The translations under genes were made by a program, and so were the position numbers. Below, one piece after another: positions 1 through 8,693 of a stretch of DNA of 62,666 nucleotides; positions within the stretch are counted from its first letter, which is position 1, and every line of letters begins with the position of its first letter. Source of the DNA: Syntrophomonadaceae bacterium (GTDB taxonomy: Bacteria; Bacillota; Syntrophomonadia; Syntrophomonadales; Syntrophomonadaceae); contig JAAYJK010000102.1 in assembly GCA_012522955.1 (NCBI GenBank), forward strand, positions 1 through 62,666, given 5' to 3'. The notes below the pieces were generated by a model. It saw only the letters and a list, made by a program, of their open reading frames with translations. It was not told the origin of the DNA and ran no database searches.

Positions 1-249
1 CAGTTCTTCAATCACCTTGCCCATATCTACAACCACACCATTAGCTATTATACATAGAGTATTAGGATACAAAATTCCTGATGGTATTAAGTGGAGCTTA
101 AATTGTTCATTGGCTACTTCAACTGTATGACCAGCATTGCTTCCTCCCTGGAATCTGACCACACAGTCGGCTTTTTCAGCCAGAAAATCTGTAATTTTCC
201 CTTTTCCTTCATCTCCCCACTGACTACCGATCAATACTGTGGCTGACAT
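1..249 (-). CDS. purA: Adenylosuccinate synthase, N-terminal part (runs off window)
   Basis: The minus-strand reading frame from ATG at 249 translates to a typical adenylosuccinate synthetase N-terminus. It contains the GTP-binding motif [11 protein letters not shown] near residues 8-18 and NAGHTV near 39-44. The enzyme condenses IMP and aspartate with GTP hydrolysis in AMP synthesis and is cytosolic. Only 83 codons lie in the window and the frame is still open at base 1. It is the last gene seen in the leftward run from rpsF. In many Bacillota the replicative helicase gene dnaC/dnaB sits between rplI and purA; here that place holds lonC and no helicase is seen. Confidence 0.95.
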   Translation of the reverse strand, partial: MSATVLIGSQWGDEGKGKITDFLAEKADCVVRFQGGSNAGHTVEVANEQFKLHLIPSGILYPNTLCIIANGVVVDMGKVIEEL

Positions 250-578
250 CAGTCCACCCCCTGCTCCACGTCGCCCATGGTTTTCACTCCAGTAAATTTC
301 CTATATATGCCTGTTACCGGCAAACTCATATTAGCAGAAGCCCCTGTCAGTGTCAATAAAGGTTATCATGTACACTGTATACCTGAAACCCGCCTTACTC
401 CAGCTCTTATTCTATATGAACTTGTGTCTTAATTAGGTATTTAGTCCTTGATCCAGGATTGGTATACCACATGGTATCGTTTACTCCAGGCTAATTCCCA
501 TAATAAGGGGCAAGGCTCTTCTGGTGCCCCTGCCAGGAACGGGTCTTTCCTGCCATCCTATCCACTTCCTCTTTAATA
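250..578. other. Intergenic region between lonC and purA
   Basis: No convincing gene is visible in this gap of about 330 bases. It holds a terminator-like hairpin (listed separately) and a smaller inverted repeat with arms CAGGAA/TTTCCTG near 536-554. A purA promoter should lie here on the minus strand, but I cannot assign -35 and -10 boxes with confidence. Confidence 0.5.
500..530 (-). terminator. Probable terminator after lonC
   Basis: An inverted repeat GGGGCA...TGCCCC spans 507-530. On the minus strand it is followed by a short T-rich stretch (TTATTA). It lies about 50 bases past the lonC stop, the right place to end that transcript. The U-tract is weak, so this is tentative. Confidence 0.45.
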
Positions 579-2507
579 TTAGGCTTGCTCGGGGCTTGCG
601 GCTGGTGTTTGCTCTAATACATGGGGATAGGCTTCTTGGATAGAGGCAATGGGTACTATTTCTATTCCCATATCCTTTGCTTTTATTTCTTCTCCATTAT
701 CATAAGGTATAAGTACTTTTTTGATACCCGCCTGACGGGCAGCATGAATCTTTTCATGCAGTCCTCCTACCGCTTTTACCCGACCCCGTATGGAAATTTC
801 ACCACTTACCGCAATATCCTGACGTATAGCTATTCCCTTGATGGCGCTTAATATGGCCAGGTATATGGCAGCTCCTGCCGATGGACCATCTACTTTGCCA
901 CCGCCAATAAAATTTATATGCAAATCATAATTATATATACTTTCCCCAAATTGGCCCCGGATTACCGAAGCTGCATTGAAAACCGAATCCCGAGCCATGG
1001 AACCTGCCGTATCATTAAAACGCACTCTACCTTCGCCCGGAGCATCGGAGGGAAAAGCTACCGCTTCAATTTCCAGCAGCCTTCCCCGGTATCCGTAGGC
1101 ACCCAGACCAAAAATTTTACCTATTTCTGAATACTCAGATGCTCTATTATCTACACTCAGAGCTATCCTGCTATTTTGAATGGCTTCGTAAACCTCATCC
1201 CGACTTACCGTAAGTCTTGGTCCCTGCTGGGTCCCGTATTGGTTTAGGGCTATAGAATAAGCCTCAACCAGCAATTTGTTGGCAGTTCTTCCATCATCAG
1301 CATAATAGCTGATTAGTTCCTTTACTTCCTCTTGAATTTGGATACTCAGTTTTTCCGCGGCCAGACCAACGATCTTTTGTATGTCTTCTGCCTTCAAAGC
1401 TTCAAAGAAGACTTCCATACAGCGAGATCTTAAAGCAGGGTTTATAGCTTCGGGTCCCCGGGTAGTAGCTCCAATCAGCACAAAATCAGCTGGTACCCCT
1501 TGCTCGAACATCTGCTTGATATACCTGGGTATACGCTCATTATGGGGATCATAATAAGCTGATTCAAAGGCTATTCTTTTGTCTTCTAAAACCTTTAACA
1601 GCTTATTTTGCAGGGCTGGATCCATTTCCCCAATTTCATCTATGAATAGTATGCCTCCATGAGCATCACAGACCAGTCCGGGTTTAGGTTCAGGTATACC
1701 TTCTTCCGCTAGATCTTTGCGTGCGCCCTGATATATGGGATCATGGACCGAACCCAGCAACGGATTGGTGGATTCTCGAGGATCCCAACGCAGGGTGGTT
1801 CCATCCACTTCTATAAAGGGGGCTTCTTTGCTGAAGCAGCTTGATTCTGTTTCTTTGGCCAATTCCAGGGCTAATCTGGCACAACTGGTTTTCCCCACTC
1901 CCGGGGGGCCGTACAATATCATATGCTGGGGGTAGGGGGTATTCAGCTTGGCTACTAAAGCATTAATGGCTTTCTCCTGTCCAATAATCTCGCTAAAAGC
2001 AGTAGGTCGCAATCGGTCCAGCACCGATTTACTTAAGCTTATACTCTCCATCTTCTCCAAGCGCCCCAGTTTTTTAAGAGTCTGGGCATTTTCAGGAGAA
2101 TTTTTCTGCTCTTTCAGTATTTGTAGTTTTATATCTTGAATATATTCATTATGCTTTTCATCCATTTTTTGCTGAATACTGTGGTGCAAGTCTTCTTCAA
2201 TCAGCCGCCGAGTATACATTTCAGAAAAAAGGTCTTCCAGAGCAGTTGTTTCCGCAGCCAGATCCTCTGAATGGGGTAAAAGGCTGATAGTTGGATCTTC
2301 CGACAGTATTCTCCGTAAAGCCAGAATTCTCTCGGGCAGAGATGTAGAGTTCATCAATTCAATAGCATCCAGTTTATTAGCTTTTAGCACCAATTCCTGG
2401 GTTCCATAAAATTGCTGCAGTTTATCATAAAGACTGTCTACTCTCCAAGCGAATACGTTGTGGTTGACTTCCGTACTGTTGCTATCTTCAACCTGGTAAT
2501 ATTTCAC
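579..2507 (-). CDS. lonC: Lon-family ATP-dependent protease, LonC type
   Basis: This 642-residue protein joins an AAA+ ATPase to a Lon serine protease domain. Walker A is GPPGVGKTS at about 200-208 and Walker B is ILFIDEIGE at about 286-294. The protease dyad is S543 in DGPSAGA and K586 in GGLHEKIHAA. The long N-terminal LAN domain of LonA is absent. It matches the LonB/LonC paralogues of endospore formers, which degrade regulatory proteins during sporulation. The charged N-terminal 150 residues and the rplI-lonC arrangement favour LonC over LonB. The start ATG at 2507 follows a GGGGGTCACGGTG-type ribosome site, 15 bases after rplI. Assignment to LonC rather than LonB rests on context. Confidence 0.85.
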   Translation of the reverse strand: MKYYQVEDSNSTEVNHNVFAWRVDSLYDKLQQFYGTQELVLKANKLDAIELMNSTSLPERILALRRILSEDPTISLLPHSEDLAAETTALEDLFSEMYTRRLIEEDLHHSIQQKMDEKHNEYIQDIKLQILKEQKNSPENAQTLKKLGRLEKMESISLSKSVLDRLRPTAFSEIIGQEKAINALVAKLNTPYPQHMILYGPPGVGKTSCARLALELAKETESSCFSKEAPFIEVDGTTLRWDPRESTNPLLGSVHDPIYQGARKDLAEEGIPEPKPGLVCDAHGGILFIDEIGEMDPALQNKLLKVLEDKRIAFESAYYDPHNERIPRYIKQMFEQGVPADFVLIGATTRGPEAINPALRSRCMEVFFEALKAEDIQKIVGLAAEKLSIQIQEEVKELISYYADDGRTANKLLVEAYSIALNQYGTQQGPRLTVSRDEVYEAIQNSRIALSVDNRASEYSEIGKIFGLGAYGYRGRLLEIEAVAFPSDAPGEGRVRFNDTAGSMARDSVFNAASVIRGQFGESIYNYDLHINFIGGGKVDGPSAGAAIYLAILSAIKGIAIRQDIAVSGEISIRGRVKAVGGLHEKIHAARQAGIKKVLIPYDNGEEIKAKDMGIEIVPIASIQEAYPHVLEQTPAASPEQA

Positions 2508-2522
2508 CGTGACCCCCCTATT

Positions 2523-2972
2523 TTATTCTGCTGCTACAACTATTATTTGTATCTGGGCTTGAATGGCAGGGTATATTTTTACTTTGGCTTCGTAAGTACC
2601 CAGGTGTTTAATGGGTTCTTTCAATTCGATTTTCTTCCGGTCGATTTTAGCCCCATATTCTTTCTGCAGTGCTTCAGCAATTTCTTTGGCGGTTATAGCT
2701 CCAAACAATTTATCACTTCCCCCGGTACGAGCCATCAATTTGACGGTTTTACCCTCCAGCTTTTCCTGCAAAATCCTTGCAGCAGCTTCTTCTTTGCCCT
2801 TTTGTTTTTGCTTTTTAAGATCCTTTTCCTGAGTTTCCTTAAGCCTGGTTGCGGTAGCCTCTAAAGCCAGACCCTGGGGTATCAAATAGTTTCTGGCATA
2901 GCCATCGGACACTTCTTTTATTTCTCCTATTGTGCCCAATTTCTTTACATCTTTGATCAAAATTACTTTCAT
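2523..2972 (-). CDS. rplI: 50S ribosomal protein L9
   Basis: This 149-residue protein has the full L9 layout: an N-terminal rRNA-binding domain starting [13 protein letters not shown] with the signature [13 protein letters not shown] (about 24-36), a long charged connecting helix (about 40-75), and a C-terminal domain with [13 protein letters not shown]. It binds 23S rRNA at the base of the L1 stalk. It lies 3 bases after the YybS-like gene and 15 before lonC, so the three are probably co-transcribed with the rpsF cluster. Confidence 0.97.
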   Translation of the reverse strand: MKVILIKDVKKLGTIGEIKEVSDGYARNYLIPQGLALEATATRLKETQEKDLKKQKQKGKEEAAARILQEKLEGKTVKLMARTGGSDKLFGAITAKEIAEALQKEYGAKIDRKKIELKEPIKHLGTYEAKVKIYPAIQAQIQIIVVAAE

Positions 2973-2975
2973 TAT

Positions 2976-3935
2976 TCATTCCTCCTGCCCTGCACGCAGT
3001 TTCCGAAAATCAATCAGAGAATCAAATAGTCCAATAATGCTTAGAAATATAATAGCGGATAAGGGTAAGACAATAGTCAAGAAAATTATTCCCATTATAA
3101 TAAAAACCCGCGGGAATCTTCTCCTTCGTCCTATTTGATAGGCAATGGAAGCCAGTCCATAATATACCGCTATAGGGGCCCCGGTCCATAAAATATTAGA
3201 CCCCAGATAATATATGTAGTTTAACTCATCCCGGCCCCAGATCCAAAAGCCTAGCCCAGCTATTACTATCCAGACCAGCTGCCAGGGCATAATCTCTTCT
3301 TTAAAAGCTTTTTTCTTTAGACGCTCATTATTTGCCTTTTGGGCGGTATGCGCAGCTAAAAGCAACATGAAAAACACTGCTATGATTGCCTGAATGTAGT
3401 AAATGGCTGGCAAATGCCGGGCAAAAGCAGCTATAGTTCGCTTCAAGGAGCTCTCAAATTCCTCGGGACTTACCCCCATTTGCTCATAATTATCAAATAT
3501 GCCTAATTGTTCATAAACGCGAATGCTTTCTGCCGCCGAATTCTCCAGCTGGGCTTGAAATTCGTTAACCCCTACTCCGCCTGAGTAAAGATAGGACCAT
3601 AACAAAAAAATGCTTACTCCCAATACAGCAACACTCACTCCTGCGTTCTGTATCCGATAATAATCCCAGTTACGGCTGGTCAAAAGGGACATGGTAAGAG
3701 CCGCTATTCCAAAAAAAGCAAGATAAAACAACAGCTGGCCAGCTCCAGCCATAATGAACAATAAGACCAGGTTGAGAAAAAATATAGCCATGATTTTATT
3801 CTCATCCAAATACAGGGCCGCTGCAATTAAGAAAACTCCCCAGGCTGTAGCTGGTATCAGGGCTATTCCAGGCAGCAAAGCCATGGCCACACAGGCTAAC
3901 GATGTAGCCAGAAGAAAGAATAGTATTATTGGCAA
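2976..3935 (-). CDS. YybS-like multi-pass membrane protein (DUF2232)
   Basis: This 319-residue, strongly hydrophobic protein has about eight predicted membrane helices. The length and position (directly before rplI) match the YybS/DUF2232 family of Bacillota, which has no firmly established function. A TTG start at 3935 follows AGAGGGG, formed by the last codons of the preceding MazG-like gene, so translation is probably coupled. The soluble loop at about 125-165 is rich in Glu and Ser. Conserved synteny hints at a role near translation or the cell envelope, but the sequence does not reveal one. Confidence 0.8.
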   Translation of the reverse strand: MPIILFFLLATSLACVAMALLPGIALIPATAWGVFLIAAALYLDENKIMAIFFLNLVLLFIMAGAGQLLFYLAFFGIAALTMSLLTSRNWDYYRIQNAGVSVAVLGVSIFLLWSYLYSGGVGVNEFQAQLENSAAESIRVYEQLGIFDNYEQMGVSPEEFESSLKRTIAAFARHLPAIYYIQAIIAVFFMLLLAAHTAQKANNERLKKKAFKEEIMPWQLVWIVIAGLGFWIWGRDELNYIYYLGSNILWTGAPIAVYYGLASIAYQIGRRRRFPRVFIIMGIIFLTIVLPLSAIIFLSIIGLFDSLIDFRKLRAGQEE

Positions 3936-3936
3936 T

Positions 3937-4263
3937 TTATCCCCTCTTTCTGTCGTCCAGGTAGAGCATTAAATACCTCATATCCTCATACCATTGATCT
4001 TTTTCATCAGATTCCATTATGCCAGCTTGCAGTTTTTGATTAGCCAAGTAATCCACCGTAGTAAAATCAATTCCCAGTTTCCGGCCCAAGATATAAGCAA
4101 TGCTTATTATGGCAGCCAAAGAATCACAGGTTTTGGCATGGTCATTTTTAAGTGTAGCTTTAAACAGATCACTCAATGCCTCCACTAGTTGTGCTTTAAG
4201 AGATTCGCTGACTCTTAGATTACCGGCAAAGACCTCGCTGTTATTTTTCCTCAATCCTACCAC
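3937..4263 (-). CDS. MazG-like family protein
   Basis: This is a small, mostly helical 108-residue protein. It resembles the short MazG-like proteins of Bacillota found near rpsR and rplI. The middle section with SLAAIISIAYILGRKLGID looks like the packing core of an all-alpha NTP-pyrophosphatase fold. The metal-binding acidic EExxE motif of true MazG enzymes is not evident, so catalysis is uncertain. It ends one base before the TTG start of the YybS-like gene. A hairpin terminator lies between it and rpsR, so its expression may rely on read-through. Confidence 0.7.
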   Translation of the reverse strand: MVGLRKNNSEVFAGNLRVSESLKAQLVEALSDLFKATLKNDHAKTCDSLAAIISIAYILGRKLGIDFTTVDYLANQKLQAGIMESDEKDQWYEDMRYLMLYLDDRKRG

Positions 4264-4301
4264 CCCCCTATGTAATTCTATTTAGTTCCATAAATTTCCT
4301 G

Positions 4302-4342
4302 CCCAGAAAATAATAAGCTAAGCCCTCAGCTAGCTGAGGGCT
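4302..4342 (-). terminator. Terminator or attenuator after rpsR
   Basis: A perfect 22-base palindrome AGCCCTCAGC/GCTGAGGGCT lies at 4321-4342. On the minus strand it is followed by a T-rich tract (TAGCTTATTATTTTC), the form of a rho-independent terminator. It is 10 bases past the rpsR stop and would separate rpsF-ssb-rpsR from the MazG-like, YybS, rplI and lonC genes, at least partly. Confidence 0.8.
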
Positions 4343-4351
4343 CTATAAGCT

Positions 4352-4576
4352 TTATTCGGCTGTATATGGTAGTAAAGCCATGTTTCTGGCTCTTTTAATG
4401 GCTACTGTAATCTGTCGTTGATGCTGAGCACAGTTGCCAGTTATTCTTCGAGGCAGGATTTTTCCTCTTTCAGTAACATAGCGGCGTAATTTGGGAATAT
4501 CCTTATAGTTTATATGCTCGATCTTGTCCGCGCAAAAATTGCACTGACGCCTTTTTTTTCTTTTATCCCTTTTCAA
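4352..4576 (-). CDS. rpsR: 30S ribosomal protein S18
   Basis: This 74-residue basic protein is a typical S18, with the signature [21 protein letters not shown] at about residues 24-44. It starts [15 protein letters not shown]. The N-terminal CNFC pair, with a later Cys at about residue 49, suggests the zinc-binding form of S18. S18 pairs with S6 on the 30S platform. It is the third gene of rpsF-ssb-rpsR and is followed by a strong terminator. Confidence 0.96.
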   Translation of the reverse strand: MKRDKRKKRRQCNFCADKIEHINYKDIPKLRRYVTERGKILPRRITGNCAQHQRQITVAIKRARNMALLPYTAE

Positions 4577-4594
4577 TACTTTTTTCCCTCCTCA

Positions 4595-5035
4595 TCAGAA
4601 AGGTATTTCATCTTCATCCTGATGATCTACTATGTCTATATCGCTTAGGTTTACTTCTCGACCAAATTTTCCCCAATCATCAGTGTCACGGGCTGAACTG
4701 GTTGGCGTTGAACTTGCACTGCTCGTCCCAGCCCGGTCCAGAAACTTAACCTCATCGGCTACTACTTCAGTTACTCTCCGGCGCTGTCCATCCTGGGCTT
4801 CATAACTGCGTATTTGCAGTCTACCCTCAACAGCAACCAATCTACCCTTACCCAGGTAATTTGCACAATTTTCAGCCGCCTTGTTCCAGACTACAACTGG
4901 AATAAAATCAGCTTCGTCCCTTTTAAATTTGCGATTTACAGCTACGGTAAAAGAAGCAACTGCTGTTCCGTTTTGAGTGTATCTTAATTCTGGATCCTGA
5001 GTGAGACGCCCGATTAAAATTACTCTGTTATACAA
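4595..5035 (-). CDS. ssb: Single-stranded DNA-binding protein
   Basis: The protein has an OB-fold SSB domain ([18 protein letters not shown] at the start, [16 protein letters not shown] near 60) and a Ser/Thr-rich linker. The acidic tip DEDEIPF recruits replication and repair partners. The frame is open upstream to a GTG at 5068. I prefer TTG at 5035, giving 146 residues starting [17 protein letters not shown] lies about 10 bases before it, and SSBs normally start at this point. The longer form would add [11 protein letters not shown]. It lies in the classical rpsF-ssb-rpsR operon. Confidence 0.93.
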   Translation of the reverse strand: MYNRVILIGRLTQDPELRYTQNGTAVASFTVAVNRKFKRDEADFIPVVVWNKAAENCANYLGKGRLVAVEGRLQIRSYEAQDGQRRRVTEVVADEVKFLDRAGTSSASSTPTSSARDTDDWGKFGREVNLSDIDIVDHQDEDEIPF

Positions 5036-5067
5036 ATCCAGCTTACCTCCCATCCAGTTTATTTCCA

Positions 5068-5358
5068 CTATTCTTCCAATCGAATGATCATATGGCGCAA
5101 AAACTTATCTGATATTTTTATAACTCGGTCTAATTCATCAACAGTTCGAGTTTCTCCGTTAAAATGCCAGACAGCATATATTCCTTCGGAGTAATCCTGA
5201 ATGCTGTATGCCAACCTCTTTTTTCCCCAACCGTCAAGTTCTTTAACGAATTCGCCGCCAAAATCAGCAATTATCTTCTGCAATCTCTCTCTGGCTTCAA
5301 CGAGATCATCTTCTGATAAATCCGGCTTGAGAATGAACATCATCTCATACGTGCGCAT
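5068..5358 (-). CDS. rpsF: 30S ribosomal protein S6
   Basis: This 96-residue protein opens [17 protein letters not shown] and carries [20 protein letters not shown] at about 43-62, the recognisable S6 core. It forms the S6-S18 pair on the 30S platform. It is the first gene of rpsF-ssb-rpsR. The start ATG follows AGGAGGTGT. A hairpin upstream (5403-5421) could end the preceding small gene or form part of an S6/S18-responsive leader; I cannot distinguish these. Confidence 0.96.
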   Translation of the reverse strand: MRTYEMMFILKPDLSEDDLVEARERLQKIIADFGGEFVKELDGWGKKRLAYSIQDYSEGIYAVWHFNGETRTVDELDRVIKISDKFLRHMIIRLEE

Positions 5359-5389
5359 AGTTACACCTCCTCCCTATGGACTAGCCCTT

Positions 5390-5425
5390 TAAAAAGCATA
5401 AGGCTCCAGTATAACTGGAGCAGGG
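5390..5425 (-). terminator. Hairpin upstream of rpsF
   Basis: Inverted repeat GCTCCAGT/ACTGGAGC at 5403-5421, loop ATA, is followed on the minus strand by TTATGCTTTTTAAAG. It has the shape of a terminator for the 71-residue gene at 5472-5687. It also sits in the 5' leader of rpsF, where S6:S18-binding leaders occur in some bacteria. Confidence 0.55.
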
Positions 5426-5471
5426 ACTTCAAAATATTATACCAATATAATTATAGTCTGGCAAGCCTTAT

Positions 5472-5687
5472 CTAAAGTCTTCCTCTAATAAGCAAACTAT
5501 CCAGTTCGGATATGGGTTTCTCAATAATAAAAGTATGGTTGAATAAAGCTTTTAGTACCGCTCTGGGTTCCTGCTTTTCTTGATCCTTAATGGCAATAAT
5601 GCAGAATTTATGAGTACGAGGCATATTTTTGACCGTAACCAAGTCCCCGGTAGAAAATCCAGGTTTACCTGCTCTATTATTAATCAT
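5472..5687 (-). CDS. Small protein of unknown function (71 residues)
   Basis: I do not recognise this protein. It has a start ATG with AAAGGGGT about 9 bases upstream and ends just before a hairpin. The N-terminal FSTGDLVTVKNM resembles the opening strand of an SH3-like or KOW-like barrel, similar to the GDIV motif in the next gene. Cysteine occurs once and there is no signal peptide or membrane segment. With the DUF951 gene it may form a two-gene unit before the ribosomal cluster. Confidence 0.6.
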   Translation of the reverse strand: MINNRAGKPGFSTGDLVTVKNMPRTHKFCIIAIKDQEKQEPRAVLKALFNHTFIIEKPISELDSLLIRGRL

Positions 5688-5766
5688 TTCTTTCTACCCC
5701 TTTCAGCTTAGAATCCCCCTGCTAGCATGCTATGCAAAAGAGGCAGAATTTGTTAATCCTACTTTC

Positions 5767-5952
5767 TTAGTTTTCAACTCTCTGCATGCGTTTTTCAAAT
5801 TGCATCCGCGGTAGCATTACTATGCGTCCACAGCCCTGACACTTGATCTTTATATCCGCTCCCATACGAGTAATCTCCCAATGGTAACTGCCACAGGGAT
5901 GCTTTTTTTTCATACGCACTATATCTCCTAATTGGAATTCTTTCCTCTGCAT
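5767..5952 (-). CDS. DUF951 family protein
   Basis: This 61-residue protein matches the DUF951 family closely: GDIVRMKKKHPCGSYHWEI followed by CQGCGRIVMLPR. The three cysteines (CG near 20, CQGC near 39-42) suggest a small metal-binding or SH3-like nucleic-acid-binding domain, but no function is established. GGGAGGG precedes the ATG at good spacing. DUF951 genes commonly sit near the rpsF cluster in Bacillota. Confidence 0.85.
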   Translation of the reverse strand: MQRKEFQLGDIVRMKKKHPCGSYHWEITRMGADIKIKCQGCGRIVMLPRMQFEKRMQRVEN

Positions 5953-6080
5953 CTTACCCTCCCCAGCATATACCCAACTCTACCCATCTGCTAATTAATT
6001 AATATTTGATTCCCTGGGAAAACCCCAGCAAACCTGGTTTGGATGCATAAGGGGAATCATTATTTCTTAACACTGGATAC

Positions 6081-7121
6081 CTAATAGTTTCTGATCCGTA
6101 TGTCCTGAAAACCCGGGCTTAGAACCTTGCCCACCAGAAAATAGTTACACCGCAACTCTTCCATGGCCTGGCCAAGTTTATCGGCCTGATCGGCCCCAAC
6201 TGCAATTAATAACCCTCCGGCAGTTTCAGGGGAAAACAAGATATCCAATATGGCCAGGTCTACATCTTCCGTACTATGGTATTTATCCTGTAAATAGCTG
6301 CGATTCTTATAGGCACCGCCTGGTATTAATCCCATTTGTGCGTATTCCATGGCACCTTCCATCAATGGTACCCGATCCGCATATAACTCCACTGTTACCT
6401 GGCTGGCTGCTGCCATTTCGTAGAGGTGACCCACCAGGCCAAATCCAGTCACATCAGTAAGGGCATGAACCTCTACCTTTTTCAGCCCTTGGGCCGCAAC
6501 CTGGTTCAAGCTGCTCATCCATTTACTGGCTTCCTGATAGGAGGCTTCTGAAATCATCTCCGCTTTTATAGCGGTAGCCAAAATACCATTGCCAACAGGT
6601 TTGCTGAGATACAATAAGTCACCGGGCCGGGCACCGGCATTGTCCAATACCCGGTCCGGATGAACCAATCCAGTAACGGCCAGACCATACTTAGGCTCCA
6701 GGTCATCAATAGTATGGCCTCCTACCAATAGAGCGCCTGCTTCTACAACTTTAGATAATCCCCCTGCCAAGATGCTCTGCAGCACCTTAAGATCTTCACA
6801 GGCGGGAAAACATACTATATTCATAGCTAAGAGGGGGGTTCCACCCATGGCGTAAACATCATTCAGGGCATTGACTGCCGCAATCTGTCCAAACAAGTAT
6901 GGATCATCCACCATGGGAGTAAAAAAATCCAGGGTCTGAATAATAGCCTGTTCGGAGTTTAATCTAAATACTCCGGCATCATCCCTTGTATCAATCCCCA
7001 CTAATAAATCCGGGTGAGTTGGGGGCTTAAAGTCCCGCAATATTTGTTCCAGGGCCCCTGGATCGATTTTTGCAGCTCACCCAGCGGCCCTAACCATTTG
7101 AGTTAGTCTTTTGTTTTCCAT
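6081..7121 (-). CDS. selD: Selenide, water dikinase (selenoprotein with in-frame UGA)
   Basis: SelD makes selenophosphate from selenide and ATP, the selenium donor for Sec-tRNA. The frame from ATG at 7121 reads MENKRLTQMVRAAG, then TGA (7079-7077), then AAKIDPGALEQIL. In this family that position is the catalytic Cys or Sec, so the TGA is read as selenocysteine (Sec15). A short hairpin with arms TCCAGG/CCTGGA lies about 18 bases downstream, consistent with a bacterial SECIS. A strong GGAGGAGGGGAG ribosome site precedes ATG 7121. Total length is 346 residues, normal for SelD. Other motifs include VGIDTRDDAGVF (ATP/metal binding) and ALTDVTGFGLVGHL. A caller that stops at TGA would start it wrongly at about 7040. 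selA, selB and tRNA-Sec lie nearby. Confidence 0.95.
7036..7079 (-). promoter_or_regulatory. Candidate SECIS element with UGA codon of selD
   Basis: The UGA is at 7079-7077. A compact stem-loop follows on the minus strand with arms TCCAGG and CCTGGA and a three-base loop (about 7047-7061). Bacterial SECIS elements are small hairpins within the coding region a short distance after UGA and bind SelB. The position fits; the precise fold has not been computed. Confidence 0.65.
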
Positions 7122-7194
7122 AGGGTCTCCCCTCCTCCTACACCAGTGCTTTTTCATTGATGGATTAAACAAGTTCTGATCTCGTCTAGATCCA

Positions 7195-8577
7195 CTAAAA
7201 ATCTTGCATAAAGGCTCGATAAGCCTTAAAGGACATGTAAAGATCCGCTTTGCTAACTATTTCAAAAGGCGAATGCATTCCCATCACGGCTACTCCACAG
7301 TCCAGCACTTCCATACCATAGTAGGCCAGATACTGAGCTACCGTACCGCCTCCGCCGATATCTACTTTTCCTAATTCTCCCACCTGCCAACATACCCCGG
7401 CCTCTTCCAAGAGTTTCCTGATTCTGCCCAGAAACTCTGGATTGGCATCACTGGATTCTGCCTTACCCCGGGAACCTGTAAATTTGGTTAAGACTACTCC
7501 TCGGGATAAAAAGCTGCAATTTCTCTTTTCGAATACCTCGGGGTAATTTGGATCCACGGCGGCATTAACGTCGGCAGAGAGCGCAAAGGAGTTCGCCAGA
7601 CAGCGCCTGAGACCCAGATAGCTGGTAATACCGGCTCGATGCAAGATTTCTGTAAGCAAATTTTCAATCAGCAGCGAATGTAGACCGGTATTACCCACAC
7701 TTCCAATTTCTTCTTTGTCCGCAAAAAGACAAACTACGGTCCGATAAGGGTTAGCTACCTCCAATACTGCCTGCAGGGAAGCAAAGGCACTGACTCGATC
7801 ATCCTGCCCATAGCCCCCGATCAGGCTACGATCCAATCCTACCTCCCGGGCTGGAAATGCTGGCACCAGCTCCAGTTCAGCGCTGGTAAAGTCCTCTTCT
7901 TCGATGTCATAGCGGTCCCTTAACAACTGCATGATGTAATTTTTAACCGGACTCTTGCTTTCCCCATCCATAGGGATACTTCCCACCAAGGCATTTAATC
8001 CTTCCCCGCTAATGGCTTCAGACATTTTTTTCTCCATCTGTTCCTTGGCCAGATGCGGAAGCAGGTCAGCAATGGTTAGTACCGGTTCTTCCTCTTTTTC
8101 TCCTATGACTATACTTACTTTTTCCCCATTTTTCTTAATTACCACCCCATGCAAGGCTAAGGGAATGGCTAACCATTGATATTTCTTTATACCTCCATAA
8201 TAATGAGTTTTCAGCCAGGCTAGTCCCTCTTCTTCATAAAGAGGCCGGGCTTTTAAGTCCAAACGAGGCGAGTCAATGTGAGAAGCTACAATATTGATGC
8301 CCTCTTCCATGGAATCCTTTCCGATAATAATTAAGGTACAGACTTTCCCTTTATCCTGCATCACTACTTTCTGTCCCGGCTTCAGCTCGGTGCATTCTTG
8401 CAGAGGGATAAAACCCGCCTGGCAAGCTTGTTCATAAATATAGTCCACCGCTTCTCTTTCCGTTTTACTCGCATTCAGAAATTTTAGGTACTGCCCAGCA
8501 ATTTTATGTACTGCTACCTTTTCCTCCGGGCTCAGCACCGTCCAACAGTTTTGTTCCAACTGTTCAACTTTATCCAT
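7195..8577 (-). CDS. M18 family aminopeptidase
   Basis: This 460-residue protein is a zinc aminopeptidase of the M18 (aminopeptidase I) family. It shows SHIDSPRLDLKARP (metal-binding His and Asp), GGYGQDDRVSAF (bridging Asp), DKEEIGSVG (catalytic and zinc-binding Glu) and MGMHSPFEIVSKAD (C-terminal His ligand). It removes N-terminal residues from peptides in the cytosol. The frame extends to an ATG at 8601 with no ribosome site. ATG at 8577 has GGGGG 12 bases upstream, so I chose that start. It lies between selD and a CvpA-like gene; no functional link to selenium is evident. Confidence 0.88.
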   Translation of the reverse strand: MDKVEQLEQNCWTVLSPEEKVAVHKIAGQYLKFLNASKTEREAVDYIYEQACQAGFIPLQECTELKPGQKVVMQDKGKVCTLIIIGKDSMEEGINIVASHIDSPRLDLKARPLYEEEGLAWLKTHYYGGIKKYQWLAIPLALHGVVIKKNGEKVSIVIGEKEEEPVLTIADLLPHLAKEQMEKKMSEAISGEGLNALVGSIPMDGESKSPVKNYIMQLLRDRYDIEEEDFTSAELELVPAFPAREVGLDRSLIGGYGQDDRVSAFASLQAVLEVANPYRTVVCLFADKEEIGSVGNTGLHSLLIENLLTEILHRAGITSYLGLRRCLANSFALSADVNAAVDPNYPEVFEKRNCSFLSRGVVLTKFTGSRGKAESSDANPEFLGRIRKLLEEAGVCWQVGELGKVDIGGGGTVAQYLAYYGMEVLDCGVAVMGMHSPFEIVSKADLYMSFKAYRAFMQDF

Positions 8578-8693
8578 AAAGTTTGAAACCCCCTTTTTCA
8601 TAAATAATAAGAATCTTTCTATATCTTTCCCTGCTGCTTGCTTTTTAAATCTTCAGGCTATAATTGGCCTTACTCCTGGCAGGGTAATCTGGA

